Source: AC-38 sp033856025
Lineage (GTDB): Bacteria; Actinomycetota; Thermoleophilia; Solirubrobacterales; Solirubrobacteraceae
DNA length: 64,000 nucleotides
Direction of reading: 5' to 3'
Assembly: GCA_033856025.1 (NCBI GenBank)
Contig: JAWVFQ010000037.1
Span: forward strand, 186,001 to 250,000
The notes under the pieces are model-generated. The model ran no database searches. It was given only the letters and a program-made list of their open reading frames with translations, and was not told where the DNA came from. The translations under genes were made by a program, and so were the position numbers. Positions 40,837 to 49,696 of this stretch are shown here, piece by piece. Each line of letters begins with the position of its first letter. The first letter of the stretch is position 1.

Positions 40837-43494
40837 CTAGACCGGGCAGGCGCGGTAGCGCCGGACGATCGTCACCGCGCGCACCGGCGTGCCCGCGGCG
40901 TAGGCCACCACCCGCAGGGTGAAGGCGTGCAGCGACGGCCGGGCGAACGACACGGTGCGCAGGTTGCGCCCGCTCGCACGGTGGACCACCCGTCCGCCCC
41001 GGTAGACCACCACGGCCGCGATCCGCCGGCCGCGCAGGCGCGGCAGCGGGATCCGGATCCGGGCCGCGCAGTGGCGCGTGACGGGAGCCGGGCAGGCGAT
41101 CCGCAGGTCGATCGGGCCGTCGCTCACCAGGTCCAGCCGTGGTGCGCAGCTCACCTTGGCGCGCCGCGCGTCCACGAACGCGCGCGAGATGTTGGTGGCG
41201 CGGACGACCAGACGGTCGGCCTTCGCCGCCGGGGGCGCCGCGCCCCAGTCCTGGTCGCGGCGCTCGTAGGCCATCGGGCCGTGGGCGCCGCCGTTCAGCG
41301 TGCCGCCCGACGTGCGCACGCCCGTCGGCTTGGGATCGCCCACGCCGAAGGCCTCCGAGCGCACGTCGATGGTCCCCCGCCGCGCGGAGGCGTCGCGGAC
41401 GCGCAGCCCGGACAGCCAGAAGGCGTGGTCCGCCACCGCGGCCGAGCGCGGCGAGTCGGTCGTCGGGTCCACGACGAAGGTGACGTGCGGCGGGTCGCGG
41501 TCCACGCGGTGGCTGCCCAGGAACGCGGCCGCGGGGCCGTACTCGTCGTTGGTGGCCAGCGTCAGGTGGTCGGAGGCCGGGAACAGCCAGTGGTCGAAGC
41601 GCAGTCCCAGCTCGCCCAGGCGGGCGGTGGTCGCCTCGGTCCGCTGGAGGTTGACCAGCTCGTCGCCGCCCGCCGCCCAGCTCATCACCGGCGTGTTGCG
41701 CAGCGAGGGCAGCGACGTGTCGGGCGAGCCCGCGCCCACCACCGACATCCCGCGCGCGAACAGGTCGGGCCAGCGCGAGAGCAGGCGGAAGGTCCCCAGG
41801 CCGCCCATCGAGTAACCGGTGACGGCCGCCCAGTCGCTGTCCACGCGGTAGTGGCGCGCCACGTCGGCCCACACCTCGAACGTGTCCGCCTCGGCGATGT
41901 CGCGGTAGGAGCCGTCCGGGCCGCGCCCGGCCGGCGTGGCCACCAGGGACCCGCCCGCGCGCTCGCCGAACTGCGACTGGTTGTTGGAGTCCAGGTACTG
42001 GTTGTGGTTGGCCGACAGCGAGTGCAGGAGCAGCGTGATCCCGTAGCCGCCGGGCGGCGCCGGCTTGCGCGGGACGTAGAGCGCGTAGGTCTGGAGCTGG
42101 CCGATGAAGGCGCCGTTGCACCCCGCGCCCGAGGCGGCCGCGACGAGGCCGCCGCACAGCTGCTTGTAGTCGACCCCCTGGCCGAACGCGGACCGGCTGG
42201 CGAAGATGCGGTCGATCGGGCCCGTGCGCGGGACCCCGGCGTCGTCGTCGGGCGGCGTCAGCGCCACGCGCAGCGCGATGGACACGCGGAAGGCGCGGCG
42301 GGTGGGCCGGCGGATCCGGACGAACGCCACGTCGTCGCCGGTCGCGCTCCCCAGCGTCTGCCCGTGCCAGGTCACGGTGGCGGCGAGCGTGCGCCGGCCG
42401 GGGCGGCGCGGGAGCGCCAGGCGCCCGCTGTTGAGGCCGCAGTGGCGGCAGGGGCGCACGCGGCGGCTGACGGTGATGGACCGGACCAGCGGCGCCAGCT
42501 TGCCGAAGTCCACCTCGGCGTGGAACGGGCTGGCGTCGCCGATGCGCAGGGCGTCGGCCTGGGCGCGCTCGCGCCACCAGGCGGCCTGGACGGCCGCGCC
42601 GGCCGCGGCGTCGCCGATCGTCGCGCCGCCGCCCGCCATGTTCACGTCGGGCTTGGGCTCGTCGAAGCGGAAGGCCAGGTTGAACAGCGCGGCCCCGGAC
42701 GGCGACGCCCCGCCGGGCGCGGTGGCCGAGGCGCCGGGGCCGGGTGCCATGTAGCGGTTGGCGGCGGTGTCCCACAGCCCGACGCCCGCGGCCAGGCGGA
42801 CCTTCTGGGCCCCGGGGTCCCACGCGGCGTGCGCGATGCGCACGTCGAACTGGCGCGTGCGCGTGTCCACCGTCGCGGTGGGCGCCGGCGTGACGAGCGC
42901 TCCGGTGGCCGCGTCGCGCAGCTCCGCCGTGCTCCCGTGCACGGTGAGGAAGAGCTGGGCGGGCGAGCTGACCCCGGCGCCGGCGGGCCAGGCGCGCGCC
43001 GCCGGCGACGTCCCGATGGCCACGGTGAAGGCGGTGCGCTCCGGGGCCTGGAGCGCGTTGAGCGTGACGCGCAGCGCCGTGGCGCCGGCCAGCGGCTTGA
43101 CGCGCAGCTCGACGAGGTCGGCGCCGTTGTTGGCGAAGACCCGGTCGGTCGGGTAGGTCAGCGTCCCGGCGTGCGGGGAGAAGGTGAAGTCGCCCGACGT
43201 GAACGGGTCGTTGGGGTCGTGCGCCCCCATCCCGCCGCGGTCGTCGTGCAGGAAGTCCTGGTAGAGGAACTCGCCCCGGCGATAGGCGCTGGCGCCGGAC
43301 ACCAGGATCGGCGGCGCCTCCCAGGGGCCGGCGTTCTCCAGCTGGGGCACCTCGACGGGCGGCGGGTCGTATAGCGCGTCGGGTCCCGGGCGCGGGCCGG
43401 AGGCGACGCCGGGCAGCCCGGCGAGGGCGGCCGCGGGCGCGACCAGCAGCGCCAGCGCCACCGCGAACCCCAGAGCTCCCCCGCGACTCCTCAC
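40837..43494 (-). CDS. Large secreted alpha/beta-hydrolase (esterase-like)
   Basis: 885 residues with a signal peptide (1-25). The first 350 residues look like a beta-rich carbohydrate-binding or glucodextranase-type module. Residues about 460-690 are an alpha/beta hydrolase: YGITLLLHSLSANHNQYL, the nucleophile elbow VTGYSMGGLGTFRL and SDHLTLATND as the His region, like PHB-depolymerase or feruloyl-esterase enzymes. The C-terminus is a basic beta domain with three or four cysteines. It probably degrades an external ester polymer. Confidence 0.78.
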   Translation of the reverse strand: MRSRGGALGFAVALALLVAPAAALAGLPGVASGPRPGPDALYDPPPVEVPQLENAGPWEAPPILVSGASAYRRGEFLYQDFLHDDRGGMGAHDPNDPFTSGDFTFSPHAGTLTYPTDRVFANNGADLVELRVKPLAGATALRVTLNALQAPERTAFTVAIGTSPAARAWPAGAGVSSPAQLFLTVHGSTAELRDAATGALVTPAPTATVDTRTRQFDVRIAHAAWDPGAQKVRLAAGVGLWDTAANRYMAPGPGASATAPGGASPSGAALFNLAFRFDEPKPDVNMAGGGATIGDAAAGAAVQAAWWRERAQADALRIGDASPFHAEVDFGKLAPLVRSITVSRRVRPCRHCGLNSGRLALPRRPGRRTLAATVTWHGQTLGSATGDDVAFVRIRRPTRRAFRVSIALRVALTPPDDDAGVPRTGPIDRIFASRSAFGQGVDYKQLCGGLVAAASGAGCNGAFIGQLQTYALYVPRKPAPPGGYGITLLLHSLSANHNQYLDSNNQSQFGERAGGSLVATPAGRGPDGSYRDIAEADTFEVWADVARHYRVDSDWAAVTGYSMGGLGTFRLLSRWPDLFARGMSVVGAGSPDTSLPSLRNTPVMSWAAGGDELVNLQRTEATTARLGELGLRFDHWLFPASDHLTLATNDEYGPAAAFLGSHRVDRDPPHVTFVVDPTTDSPRSAAVADHAFWLSGLRVRDASARRGTIDVRSEAFGVGDPKPTGVRTSGGTLNGGAHGPMAYERRDQDWGAAPPAAKADRLVVRATNISRAFVDARRAKVSCAPRLDLVSDGPIDLRIACPAPVTRHCAARIRIPLPRLRGRRIAAVVVYRGGRVVHRASGRNLRTVSFARPSLHAFTLRVVAYAAGTPVRAVTIVRRYRACPV

Positions 43495-43524
43495 GACGGC
43501 TGCAACGTATCGGGACGACGGATC

Positions 43525-43552
43525 TTGCGCGACGGCCGCGACCGGCTAGGCT
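43525..43552 (+). promoter_or_regulatory. Promoter of the candidate structured RNA
   Basis: TTGCGC (43525-43530), 16-base spacer, TAGGCT (43547-43552) on the + strand. Predicted start near 43559. No coding frame follows. Confidence 0.55.
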
Positions 43553-43558
43553 TGCCCC

Positions 43559-43652
43559 GACCGCTCCCTACTCGGCCCGTTCGCGGGCCGGGAGTGTCAA
43601 GCCCTCAGGCACGACACGTAAGTCCTGGGGCCCCGTAGAAAAAAGGGGGAGC
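43559..43652 (+). ncRNA. Candidate structured small RNA
   Basis: An orphan + strand promoter is followed by a compact foldable segment. GCTCCC (43563-43568) pairs with GGGAGC (43647-43652) and TAC (43569-43571) with GTA (43635-43637) as a closing stem. CTC-GGCCCG (43571-43579), loop TTCG, pairs with CGGGCC-GG-GAG (43584-43594). CCC-CAGG (43602-43609, one bulged T) pairs with CCTG-GGG (43624-43630). GTGTC (43594-43598) can pair with GACAC (43613-43617) in that loop, a pseudoknot. I match it to no family I know; it is not tRNA, tmRNA or SRP RNA. Confidence 0.5.
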
Positions 43653-43664
43653 GCGATCACAGCG

Positions 43665-43687
43665 TCGAGCGGGCCCGGCCCGCTCGA
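43665..43687. terminator. Strong 10-bp hairpin, probably bidirectional terminator
   Basis: TCGAGCGGGC (43665-43674), loop CCG, GCCCGCTCGA (43678-43687). It lies between the + strand candidate RNA and the stop of the convergent CHAP gene, so it could end both transcripts. Confidence 0.6.
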
Positions 43688-43694
43688 TCTGTGC

Positions 43695-44288
43695 TCAGGG
43701 GGCCCAGTGGAAGGGCTCGGGCGCCCAGTCGGCCCGCGCGCGCTCGCCGGCGCTGAGCCGGCGCAGGCGGACGTAGCCGCGGATCTCGCCGCGCGAGCGC
43801 CACACGCGCGCCACGCGGTTGGAGTGGTTGCCCTCGATCGTCACGACCGAGGCGCCCGCAACCTGCTCGACGATGCCGACGTGAGACCGGAACACGGCGA
43901 TGCTGGCGCGACTCGGGCTGGTGCTCCAGCGACCCGTGCGCTGGCCCCAGCGCCGGATCTCGCTGACCAGGCCGATGCCCTGCCCGCCCTCGCCGATGGG
44001 GACGCCGGCCTCGCGAGCCACCCACGACGCGAAGTACCCGCACCACGCGGCCGGCCCGGCGGACCAGCGCACGGCGGAGCGGTAGCGGGCGATCCGCGGA
44101 GCCTCGTTGGACCCGTCCGGCATCTCGTGGACGTTGCGAGCCAGCTCGGCCCGCGCCGCGGCCACCACCCGATCGGCCACGCCGGCCTGAGCCGGCGCGG
44201 CGGCAACGCCGCAGAGAAGCGCCGCGACAAGCGCGGCGGTCACGACACGTCGGAAATACGTGATGGCCATGGGGTGGGGTTCGGCCAC
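43695..44288 (-). CDS. Secreted CHAP-domain amidase/endopeptidase
   Basis: 197 residues. The signal peptide ends APAQAG near residue 36. The CHAP triad is seen as Cys in AAWCGYFASWVAREAG, His in RSHVGIVEQV and Asn/Glu in TIEGNHSNRV. Such enzymes cut peptidoglycan stem peptides or amides, useful in division or wall turnover. GTG 44288 follows GGAAGG; ATG 44270 would give a shorter but workable signal peptide. Confidence 0.85.
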   Translation of the reverse strand: MAEPHPMAITYFRRVVTAALVAALLCGVAAAPAQAGVADRVVAAARAELARNVHEMPDGSNEAPRIARYRSAVRWSAGPAAWCGYFASWVAREAGVPIGEGGQGIGLVSEIRRWGQRTGRWSTSPSRASIAVFRSHVGIVEQVAGASVVTIEGNHSNRVARVWRSRGEIRGYVRLRRLSAGERARADWAPEPFHWAP

Positions 44289-44330
44289 CCACCTTCCAGG
44301 CTTTAGCCCGCGCGCCGGAGCCGGACGAGC

Positions 44331-45521
44331 CTACGGCGTCACGACGAGCGCGTCGCTCACGCCGCGCTCGCGGCCGTCGGACGGCCGGTTGACGACGCGG
44401 CCGTCGATGGCCAGGGTGCTCGACCCGCCGCTGTCCAGGTTCAGGGCCTCGCGGGCGCCGAGGGCGCGCATCACCGCTCCGGACTGGGGCAACGTCAGGC
44501 CCGCGCTCCATCCCGGGCGGCGCCCGTCGACCACGACGAGCAGGAGGTCGCCCGCCGCGGTCACGCCGACCAGGGTCCGGGGACTGGGCGTGACGACGTC
44601 GGCGCGGTCCACTCCCTCCGCGCGCCAGGGCACGTCCACGCGCCCGTCGCGGACCACCCGCGGGCCGCCGCTGACGATCCCGGCCAGCGTCGCCGGGTCG
44701 AGCACCCGCCCGGCCGCGCGCAGCCACGGCCGCACCGCCACCCCCGCCCCGGGCCGCGCCGAGTCGCGCAGGAAGCCCGCCGCGTCGCCGCTGCCCGACA
44801 GCACGATCGCGCCGGCCGGGATGGGCGTGTTCCCGCCGCGGTGCAGCGAGCGGACGACGCCGCCCCGGACCACGGCCTCCCAGCCGTCCGCCGGTGTGCC
44901 CGTTCGGGCCCCGAAATGCGGCGTGAAAGCAATGAGCTCACTGGAGTCGTGGCACGTCACGAACGCGTTGGGCACCTCGAACGGGCGGTCCCCGCCCACG
45001 CCGCCGCACGCGGGGATGCGCCCGCGCGTGCGGTCCACCCCGTCGAGCAGGCGCGCGCGGCCCGCCACCTGCACCGAGCCGGCCCAGCGCAGCGCGGCCA
45101 CCCGCGGGCCGCCGGGCCCCAGCAGCAGCGACGAGCGTCCGCTCAGCGGCTCGCTGACCAGCTCGCTCCCGAGCGCGAGCGCGCCCACCGGCTCGCCCGT
45201 GGAGTTGAAGTAGCCGCCGTTGACGGCGGCCGGCGCGCGCAGGCGCCGGGCCATCGCGCTGGTGGGCTCCACGCCAGGGATCCGGTCGCCCGACAGGACC
45301 GTCCGGACCCGGCCCGCGATCGCGCCGCGGTCGATCGTCACCACGTGCAGGCGCCAGGGGCCCCCGCCGCGCACGATCCGGGTCCAGGAGATCCCGGGCG
45401 CGACCGTGATGGTCGTGCGCCGCTCGTCGGCCGAGCGCGGCCCCAGCGGCAGGTCGGCCGCGCGGGCCGGGGCCGCGCCGGCGGCGAGCCCGACGACCAG
45501 CGCGGCGAGCAATACGCGCAT
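44331..45521 (-). CDS. Secreted phosphodiester-glycosidase-like (NAGPA-type) protein
   Basis: 396 residues with signal peptide. VVTIDRGAIAGRVRTVLSG, AAVNGGYFNSTGEPVGALAL, LVGVTAAGDLLLVVVDGRRPGWSAG and GAREALNLDSGGSSTLAIDG are the hallmark blocks of the phosphodiester glycosidase domain that uncovers GlcNAc-1-phosphate esters in animals and acts on wall polymers in bacteria. ATG 45521 is seven bases after TAAGCT, so the message is probably leaderless. Confidence 0.85.
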   Translation of the reverse strand: MRVLLAALVVGLAAGAAPARAADLPLGPRSADERRTTITVAPGISWTRIVRGGGPWRLHVVTIDRGAIAGRVRTVLSGDRIPGVEPTSAMARRLRAPAAVNGGYFNSTGEPVGALALGSELVSEPLSGRSSLLLGPGGPRVAALRWAGSVQVAGRARLLDGVDRTRGRIPACGGVGGDRPFEVPNAFVTCHDSSELIAFTPHFGARTGTPADGWEAVVRGGVVRSLHRGGNTPIPAGAIVLSGSGDAAGFLRDSARPGAGVAVRPWLRAAGRVLDPATLAGIVSGGPRVVRDGRVDVPWRAEGVDRADVVTPSPRTLVGVTAAGDLLLVVVDGRRPGWSAGLTLPQSGAVMRALGAREALNLDSGGSSTLAIDGRVVNRPSDGRERGVSDALVVTP

Positions 45522-45528
45522 CGGCTCG

Positions 45529-45534
45529 AGCTTA
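45529..45534 (-). promoter_or_regulatory. -10-like TAAGCT for a leaderless start
   Basis: Minus-strand TAAGCT, seven bases upstream of ATG 45521. Confidence 0.4.
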
Positions 45535-45583
45535 TTCGTGCAATCGCTCAAGTTCCGCCGCGCGGGCGCCGAGACGAGAGGGG

Positions 45584-45880
45584 ATGGCCACCCCCGATAC
45601 CCTCGGCACGATGAACAGCCGCGCCATGCGCGTCCTCGTCGAGACGCCGCGGTACCGCATCGTCGGCACGCTCGTGCTCCCCCGCGACGGCTACCGCAGC
45701 CGCCTCTCGGACTTCCTGAACTCCTCGGACCGCGAGTTCATCTCGCTCACCGACGTGAGCATGCAGGCGCTCGACACGGAGGGCCGCGCCGGCGAGCCGG
45801 TCGAGCACGAGTTCATCACCATCTCGCGCCAGCACATCGTGCTGGCCACGACGGTCGACGGCGGCGCCGTCTCCGTCTAG
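45584..45880 (+). CDS. Small DUF6812-like protein
   Basis: 98 residues (89 if the ATG at 45611 is used). RVLVETPRYRIVGTLVLPRDGYRSRLSDFLNSSDREFISLTD-type sequence is common in Thermoleophilia hypothetical proteins; the region QALDTEGRAGEPVEHEFITISRQHIVLAT completes a small beta barrel. Function unknown. GAGAGGGG directly precedes the first ATG. It overlaps the convergent DUF6328-like gene by four bases. Confidence 0.7.
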   Translation: MATPDTLGTMNSRAMRVLVETPRYRIVGTLVLPRDGYRSRLSDFLNSSDREFISLTDVSMQALDTEGRAGEPVEHEFITISRQHIVLATTVDGGAVSV

Positions 45881-46320
45881 AGCCGCCGCCGCAACGGGAC
45901 CAGGTACCAGAGCACCGCGAAGCCGAGGCCGGTGACGACGCTCACGGCCGCGGTCGTCTGCGCGCCGTAGAGGAAGTCGGTGATCAGCATCACCACGCAC
46001 ACGATCGCGGCGGCGAGGAAGCCCAGGCCGGCGATCATCATCGCGTTGGCCCGCCGCAGCAGCCGCTGCTTCTCGCGCGCGCGGAACAGGATGCGGTGGT
46101 TGGCCGACGGCGCGATGAGCAGGATGGTCGCCGCGGCCGCGCACAGCAGACCCACGAAGTAGACGGTCTTCTGGAATTCCGTCACCGTCGTGAAGCGCTG
46201 CTGGAACGGGACGACGAGCAGGAAGGCGAAGAGGACCTGGACCCCGGGCAGCGCGACCCGCAGCTCGTTGAGCAGCTCGATCAGCTCGCGGTCGATGCGC
46301 TCCTTGTCGGACTCGGGCAT
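45877..46320 (-). CDS. DUF6328-like four-helix membrane protein
   Basis: 147 residues. DRELIELLNELRVALPGVQVLFAFLL, PFQQRFTTVTEFQKTVYFVGLLCAA and HRILFRAREKQRLLRRANAMMIAGL are conserved blocks of this actinobacterial family with four helices. Function unknown. ATG 46320 begins MPESDKERIDREL; divergent from the MOSC gene. Confidence 0.78.
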   Translation of the reverse strand: MPESDKERIDRELIELLNELRVALPGVQVLFAFLLVVPFQQRFTTVTEFQKTVYFVGLLCAAAATILLIAPSANHRILFRAREKQRLLRRANAMMIAGLGFLAAAIVCVVMLITDFLYGAQTTAAVSVVTGLGFAVLWYLVPLRRRL

Positions 46321-46353
46321 GGCGCTGGGCCGGACGGTATTACGATGGCGCGG

Positions 46354-47229
46354 ATGGCGGAGGGCATCGGAACGATCGCGGGCCTGTGGCGCTATCCCGT
46401 CAAGTCGATGGGCGGCGAGTCGCTGTCGGAGGTCGCGGCCGGCGAGCGCGGCCTGGCGGGCGACCGGACGTGGGCGGTGGTCGACGTCGAGACCGGCAAG
46501 GTGGTCAGCGCCAAGCGCCCGAAGCTGTGGGGCGCGATGCTCGAGTGCTCCGCGGCCTACGCCTCGGAGCCGGAGGCCGACGGCCCGGCGGCGCCGGTGC
46601 GGATCACCCTTCCCGACGGCCGGGAGACCGCCACCGACGACCCCGACCGCGACCGGCTGCTCTCCGAGGCGCTGGGGCGCCCGGTGACGATGGAGAGCCG
46701 CGCCCCCGAGGGCGCGACGTACGACATCCGCGCGGTGGACGCCCAGGGGCTGGAGACGGACGAGCCCGAGCGCCTCACCGAGTCGCCCGTGGGCATGTTC
46801 GCCCCGCCCGGGACGTACTTCGACACCTCCACGCTGCACGTGCTGGCCACCACCAGCCTCGACGGGATGTCCGCGGCGCACTCAGACGGCGATTGGGACA
46901 CCCGCCGCTTCCGTCCCAACGTGCTCGTCGACGCCGCGGCCTCGGCGCCCGACGGCGAGTTCGTCGAGAACACCTGGGTCGGCCACCTCCTCGAGCTCGG
47001 CGACACCGCCCGCGCCGCGGTCCTCGCGCCGATGCCCCGCTGCGTCATGACCACGCTCCCCCAGGGAGACCTCCCCCGCGACCCGCTGATCCTGCGCACC
47101 ATGGCGCAGCGCAACCGCCACTCGCTCGCGGACGCCGGAGTCTTCGCCTGCATCGGCGCCCTGACCAACATCACCGCCCCGGGCCCGGTCGCCACCGGCG
47201 ACCCGGTCAGCCTCGGCGCGGCGCTCTAG
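46354..47229 (+). CDS. MOSC-domain molybdenum-sulfur-carrier protein
   Basis: 291 residues (294 from ATG 46345). The N-terminal MOSC beta-barrel (IAGLWRYPVKSMGGESL, then GLAGDRTWAVVD) precedes the MOSC core with RFRPNVLVDA, WVGHLLELGD and the conserved Cys in MPRCVMTTLPQG that carries sulfur to the molybdenum cofactor. Members sulfurate or reduce via the cofactor (mARC or YcbX type). Last core-like gene before the island. Confidence 0.85.
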   Translation: MAEGIGTIAGLWRYPVKSMGGESLSEVAAGERGLAGDRTWAVVDVETGKVVSAKRPKLWGAMLECSAAYASEPEADGPAAPVRITLPDGRETATDDPDRDRLLSEALGRPVTMESRAPEGATYDIRAVDAQGLETDEPERLTESPVGMFAPPGTYFDTSTLHVLATTSLDGMSAAHSDGDWDTRRFRPNVLVDAAASAPDGEFVENTWVGHLLELGDTARAAVLAPMPRCVMTTLPQGDLPRDPLILRTMAQRNRHSLADAGVFACIGALTNITAPGPVATGDPVSLGAAL

Positions 47230-47262
47230 CGGCCGGGTTGAGCGGAAAGCCGGGGACGACGT

Positions 47263-47304
47263 GAGAACAGTCAAGTCGCACTTGAGGCTCTTGTTCAGGT
47301 TCTC
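47263..47304 (+). terminator. Nested hairpins after the MOSC gene
   Basis: GAGAAC (47263-47268) pairs with GTTCTC (47299-47304); inside, TCAAG (47271-47275) pairs with CTTGA (47281-47285). Located 35 bases after the MOSC stop, at the start of the A/T-richer region. Confidence 0.35.
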
Positions 47305-47678
47305 ATGGATCCGGTAAACCGCAGGCGCTCAGCCCAGGCCTGTCGCCTCGTTTCCTCATAGCCGTGGTGGGGCTCAAGCGACCCGTAGATCAAGCGATAG
47401 CGATCAAACTGATGGAAGACCGCGCATTCCGAGATCGCTTCTAACGACCGCCTTAAGCAGCACTTAGCCGTGCCGGCGGTCAACCAAGCGACCGAGTCTA
47501 CCTGGCGTCTTACACCTAGCGATGGCTCCAGCCGCTGAGTCGATCCATCAGGCAGTCGGTCCCATCTCCAAGGTGGATGCCGTTGCTGTGCGAAGAGAGC
47601 TGGTGCACGAGGGCCTTCGGTGTCGCGAACGTCGGCCCTCCTCAGCATGTACCGCACCCGAGGCGCCCCTAACCTCAC
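47295..47678 (-). CDS. Possible small protein after the methyltransferase
   Basis: 127 codons from a GTG that overlaps the methyltransferase stop (GTGA). The first 60 residues look like random translation, but the last 55 (ISECAVFHQFDRYRLIYGSL, then EPHHGYEETRRQAWAERL) look protein-like. It may be a remnant or a gene with a wrong start. I do not recognise it. Confidence 0.3.
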   Translation of the reverse strand: MRLGAPRVRYMLRRADVRDTEGPRAPALFAQQRHPPWRWDRLPDGSTQRLEPSLGVRRQVDSVAWLTAGTAKCCLRRSLEAISECAVFHQFDRYRLIYGSLEPHHGYEETRRQAWAERLRFTGSMRT

Positions 47679-48568
47679 TCCCTTTCGGCGACCATTATCA
47701 TCCGCGGCGAGTTCTCGCTAAAACGCATACCGTCGAAGTCGCCCCAAATTTTCTCTGAGACCGCAAACCCACACTCTGTGAGCAACCCCTCGAGCGCATC
47801 TCTGTCGTAGAGCGCGCACTCCAGGTACATGGGGTCGCGCTCCCCGTCAAATCGATAGCGCACCACACGCCGTAGGCGACTCCCGTCGAAGTCCTCTTCG
47901 CGACTCACCTCGCGCGCCTCCCCATCTGGCCCAGTAACCGTTACATAGGTCGACCCAACGCGCCGGCGGACATACTGAAGCGGGTTGTCTACGTCAATAA
48001 CCAGCTTTCCGCCGGGCTTCAGCGCCGACCGGATGCCTTGCAGCACCCGCCTGTTCTCCGCCTCATCGACAAAGTAGCCGAACGAGGTGAAGATATTGAT
48101 GGCGTAGTCAAATTCGCCATCACACTTGAGCTGCCGCATGTCGCAACGGACAAACGTCAGCCGCGCCGCGCCTCGATTGCCAACTGCGTCTGGTTCGGCC
48201 ACGCCGTCAATGTACGTCGCCTCGATCTTCTGGGCGTCGGCGTTCTGCATCGCTTCCCTAAGCATCACTGCTGATAAATCAACTCCCATGACACGATAGC
48301 CGCGTGACGCGAGCCTCACGGCATGGCGCCCCCATCCGCATCCAACGTCCAGAAAGGCCTTCTCCGAGTCCCTTGGGCGCGCACTGAGTCCCAAGTACCG
48401 CAGAATGCCCGTGACTTCGCGGGGCGCCGTATCGTTGGTGTGGCGGTAAATGCGCTCATAGTCCTCGTCAAACGACTCCCGATACCAGTCTGGGTTGTAA
48501 TCTCGGGGCGCCACATCATCTAGCTTACTATAACTCTTGCGTAATGTCGGCAGCCAACTAGGAATCAT
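47675..48568 (-). CDS. Class I SAM-dependent methyltransferase
   Basis: 297 residues. Motif I is AFLDVGCGWGRHAVRLA, followed by YRVMGVDLSAVMLREA, motif II-like FDYAINIFTSFGYF and LKPGGKLVIDVDNPLQYV. C-terminal beta strands (SENSPRMIMVAERE) close the fold. Substrate unknown; a small molecule is more likely than DNA because no N-PP-Y or PC motif is seen. It overlaps the upstream membrane-anchored gene by ATGA, so the two form one operon. Codon use is less G+C-biased than core genes. Confidence 0.82.
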   Translation of the reverse strand: MIPSWLPTLRKSYSKLDDVAPRDYNPDWYRESFDEDYERIYRHTNDTAPREVTGILRYLGLSARPRDSEKAFLDVGCGWGRHAVRLASRGYRVMGVDLSAVMLREAMQNADAQKIEATYIDGVAEPDAVGNRGAARLTFVRCDMRQLKCDGEFDYAINIFTSFGYFVDEAENRRVLQGIRSALKPGGKLVIDVDNPLQYVRRRVGSTYVTVTGPDGEAREVSREEDFDGSRLRRVVRYRFDGERDPMYLECALYDRDALEGLLTECGFAVSEKIWGDFDGMRFSENSPRMIMVAERE

Positions 48569-49482
48569 GTCGCGCCTTCTGCGAGCAGATCTGTCGGGGG
48601 CGTCGGGATGGGGTCGGACGGCGAGTACTCGGTACTGGATCTAACCAGTCGGTCCATCCTGTCTGAAACTTCTCCTACCTCCTTATGCTCCGCATCCCAG
48701 ATTCGTAGGGTGAGAATGTCCCGGCGGTCAGTTGTCAAAATGTACTCGGCGGCCACGCGGTTGCCCAAAAGGAACATGTCACGCTTTAGCGCGGGCTCCA
48801 GACTGTCAGTGAATGCAGTCCGGACGTGAATACCGGCGCGACACTGCTTGTCCATTTCAGCCAGGCTGGGCGCGACGCTCTCGGGCCCGTCGAAAAGAAA
48901 GATACGAGTAATGTCGACTTGGCGGTTAGCGATCAAGTCTGTGGTCTTTTCAAGATAACGCTGGGCGGAGGGCCGAGTCCAGAAGTCTTCGGTACTGACG
49001 TAACTGGTGGTGACAATCTTGTCGCCCTCCTCGGCGAGTTGCACCAACGTCACGGCCATATCGGCGATATCGCTAGGAGTGATCTCGATCGAGCCGGCGC
49101 GCGCCTGGCTAGAATGATTTACGAGCGTCTCCAGCTGGCCAGCGACGAACTGTGTGAGATAAGCAGAACCCTGGGGGTAAACCACGGCGCAGTTCTCGGC
49201 GAGCTGCGCAATATTGTCAAAAAGGTTAGGCGTAGAGTGCGCTGCCTCGGAAAGCTTGAGGACCTCGTACATCTCGCTGGAAAGAGAGTTGATGCGCTCT
49301 TGGGTCTTCGTCAGTGCCTCTTCTGTGTCGGCCAAGCGTTCAATTTGCTGCTTGAGTTGCCGTGTCTGGAAGATTGCGAGCGCGATAGCTATTAGGGCTG
49401 CCATGACGCTGGCAATACCTAGGAGCAGACTAAGCGTGCGAGCGCTGTCCGCGGCCACCGTCGGGAATCCGGAAGAGATCAT
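48565..49482 (-). CDS. Membrane-anchored protein with coiled coil and PLD-like effector domain
   Basis: 305 residues from ATG 49482. One membrane helix (about 15-40, LSLLLGIASVMAALIAIALA), a coiled coil (QLKQQIERLADTEEALTKTQ), then a domain from about residue 145 with VTTSYVSTEDFWTRPSAQRYLEK, ITRIFLFDG and AGIHVRTAF. This recalls the small PLD-like domain of some regulators and defence proteins, but no HKD motif is visible. The stop overlaps the methyltransferase ATG. The pair could be a sensor/effector unit. Confidence 0.6.
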   Translation of the reverse strand: MISSGFPTVAADSARTLSLLLGIASVMAALIAIALAIFQTRQLKQQIERLADTEEALTKTQERINSLSSEMYEVLKLSEAAHSTPNLFDNIAQLAENCAVVYPQGSAYLTQFVAGQLETLVNHSSQARAGSIEITPSDIADMAVTLVQLAEEGDKIVTTSYVSTEDFWTRPSAQRYLEKTTDLIANRQVDITRIFLFDGPESVAPSLAEMDKQCRAGIHVRTAFTDSLEPALKRDMFLLGNRVAAEYILTTDRRDILTLRIWDAEHKEVGEVSDRMDRLVRSSTEYSPSDPIPTPPTDLLAEGAT

Positions 49483-49696
49483 GGCGTGAGGCGTCAAGTC
49501 TAGTCGGTGCGCCCGGCTTCGGGTGTCGAGCACGAATCGATTTGGACAGGGCTCTATGTCGAGTGGTCGGGAGGTTTTCAGCGCGCCGGCGAACGCTCTG
49601 ACTGAGGCGTTAGTCCAGAACGGCGCCATGGGGCTCTGTGCGCGAGGTGAGTCCCTGCGTGCTGGGGCAGTCCGAAGGGACTAGAGGCGCCCGTGG

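Noticed and set aside
43559..43652. Match of the structured RNA to twister or HDV-like ribozymes
   Set aside because: It has CAAGCCC and a pseudoknot, but the essential conserved loops of those ribozymes are absent.
47230..47700. Copy of the tRNA-Ser 3' end as left attachment site
   Set aside because: I searched for TTCGAATCCC and its complement and found none, so no attachment repeat is claimed.
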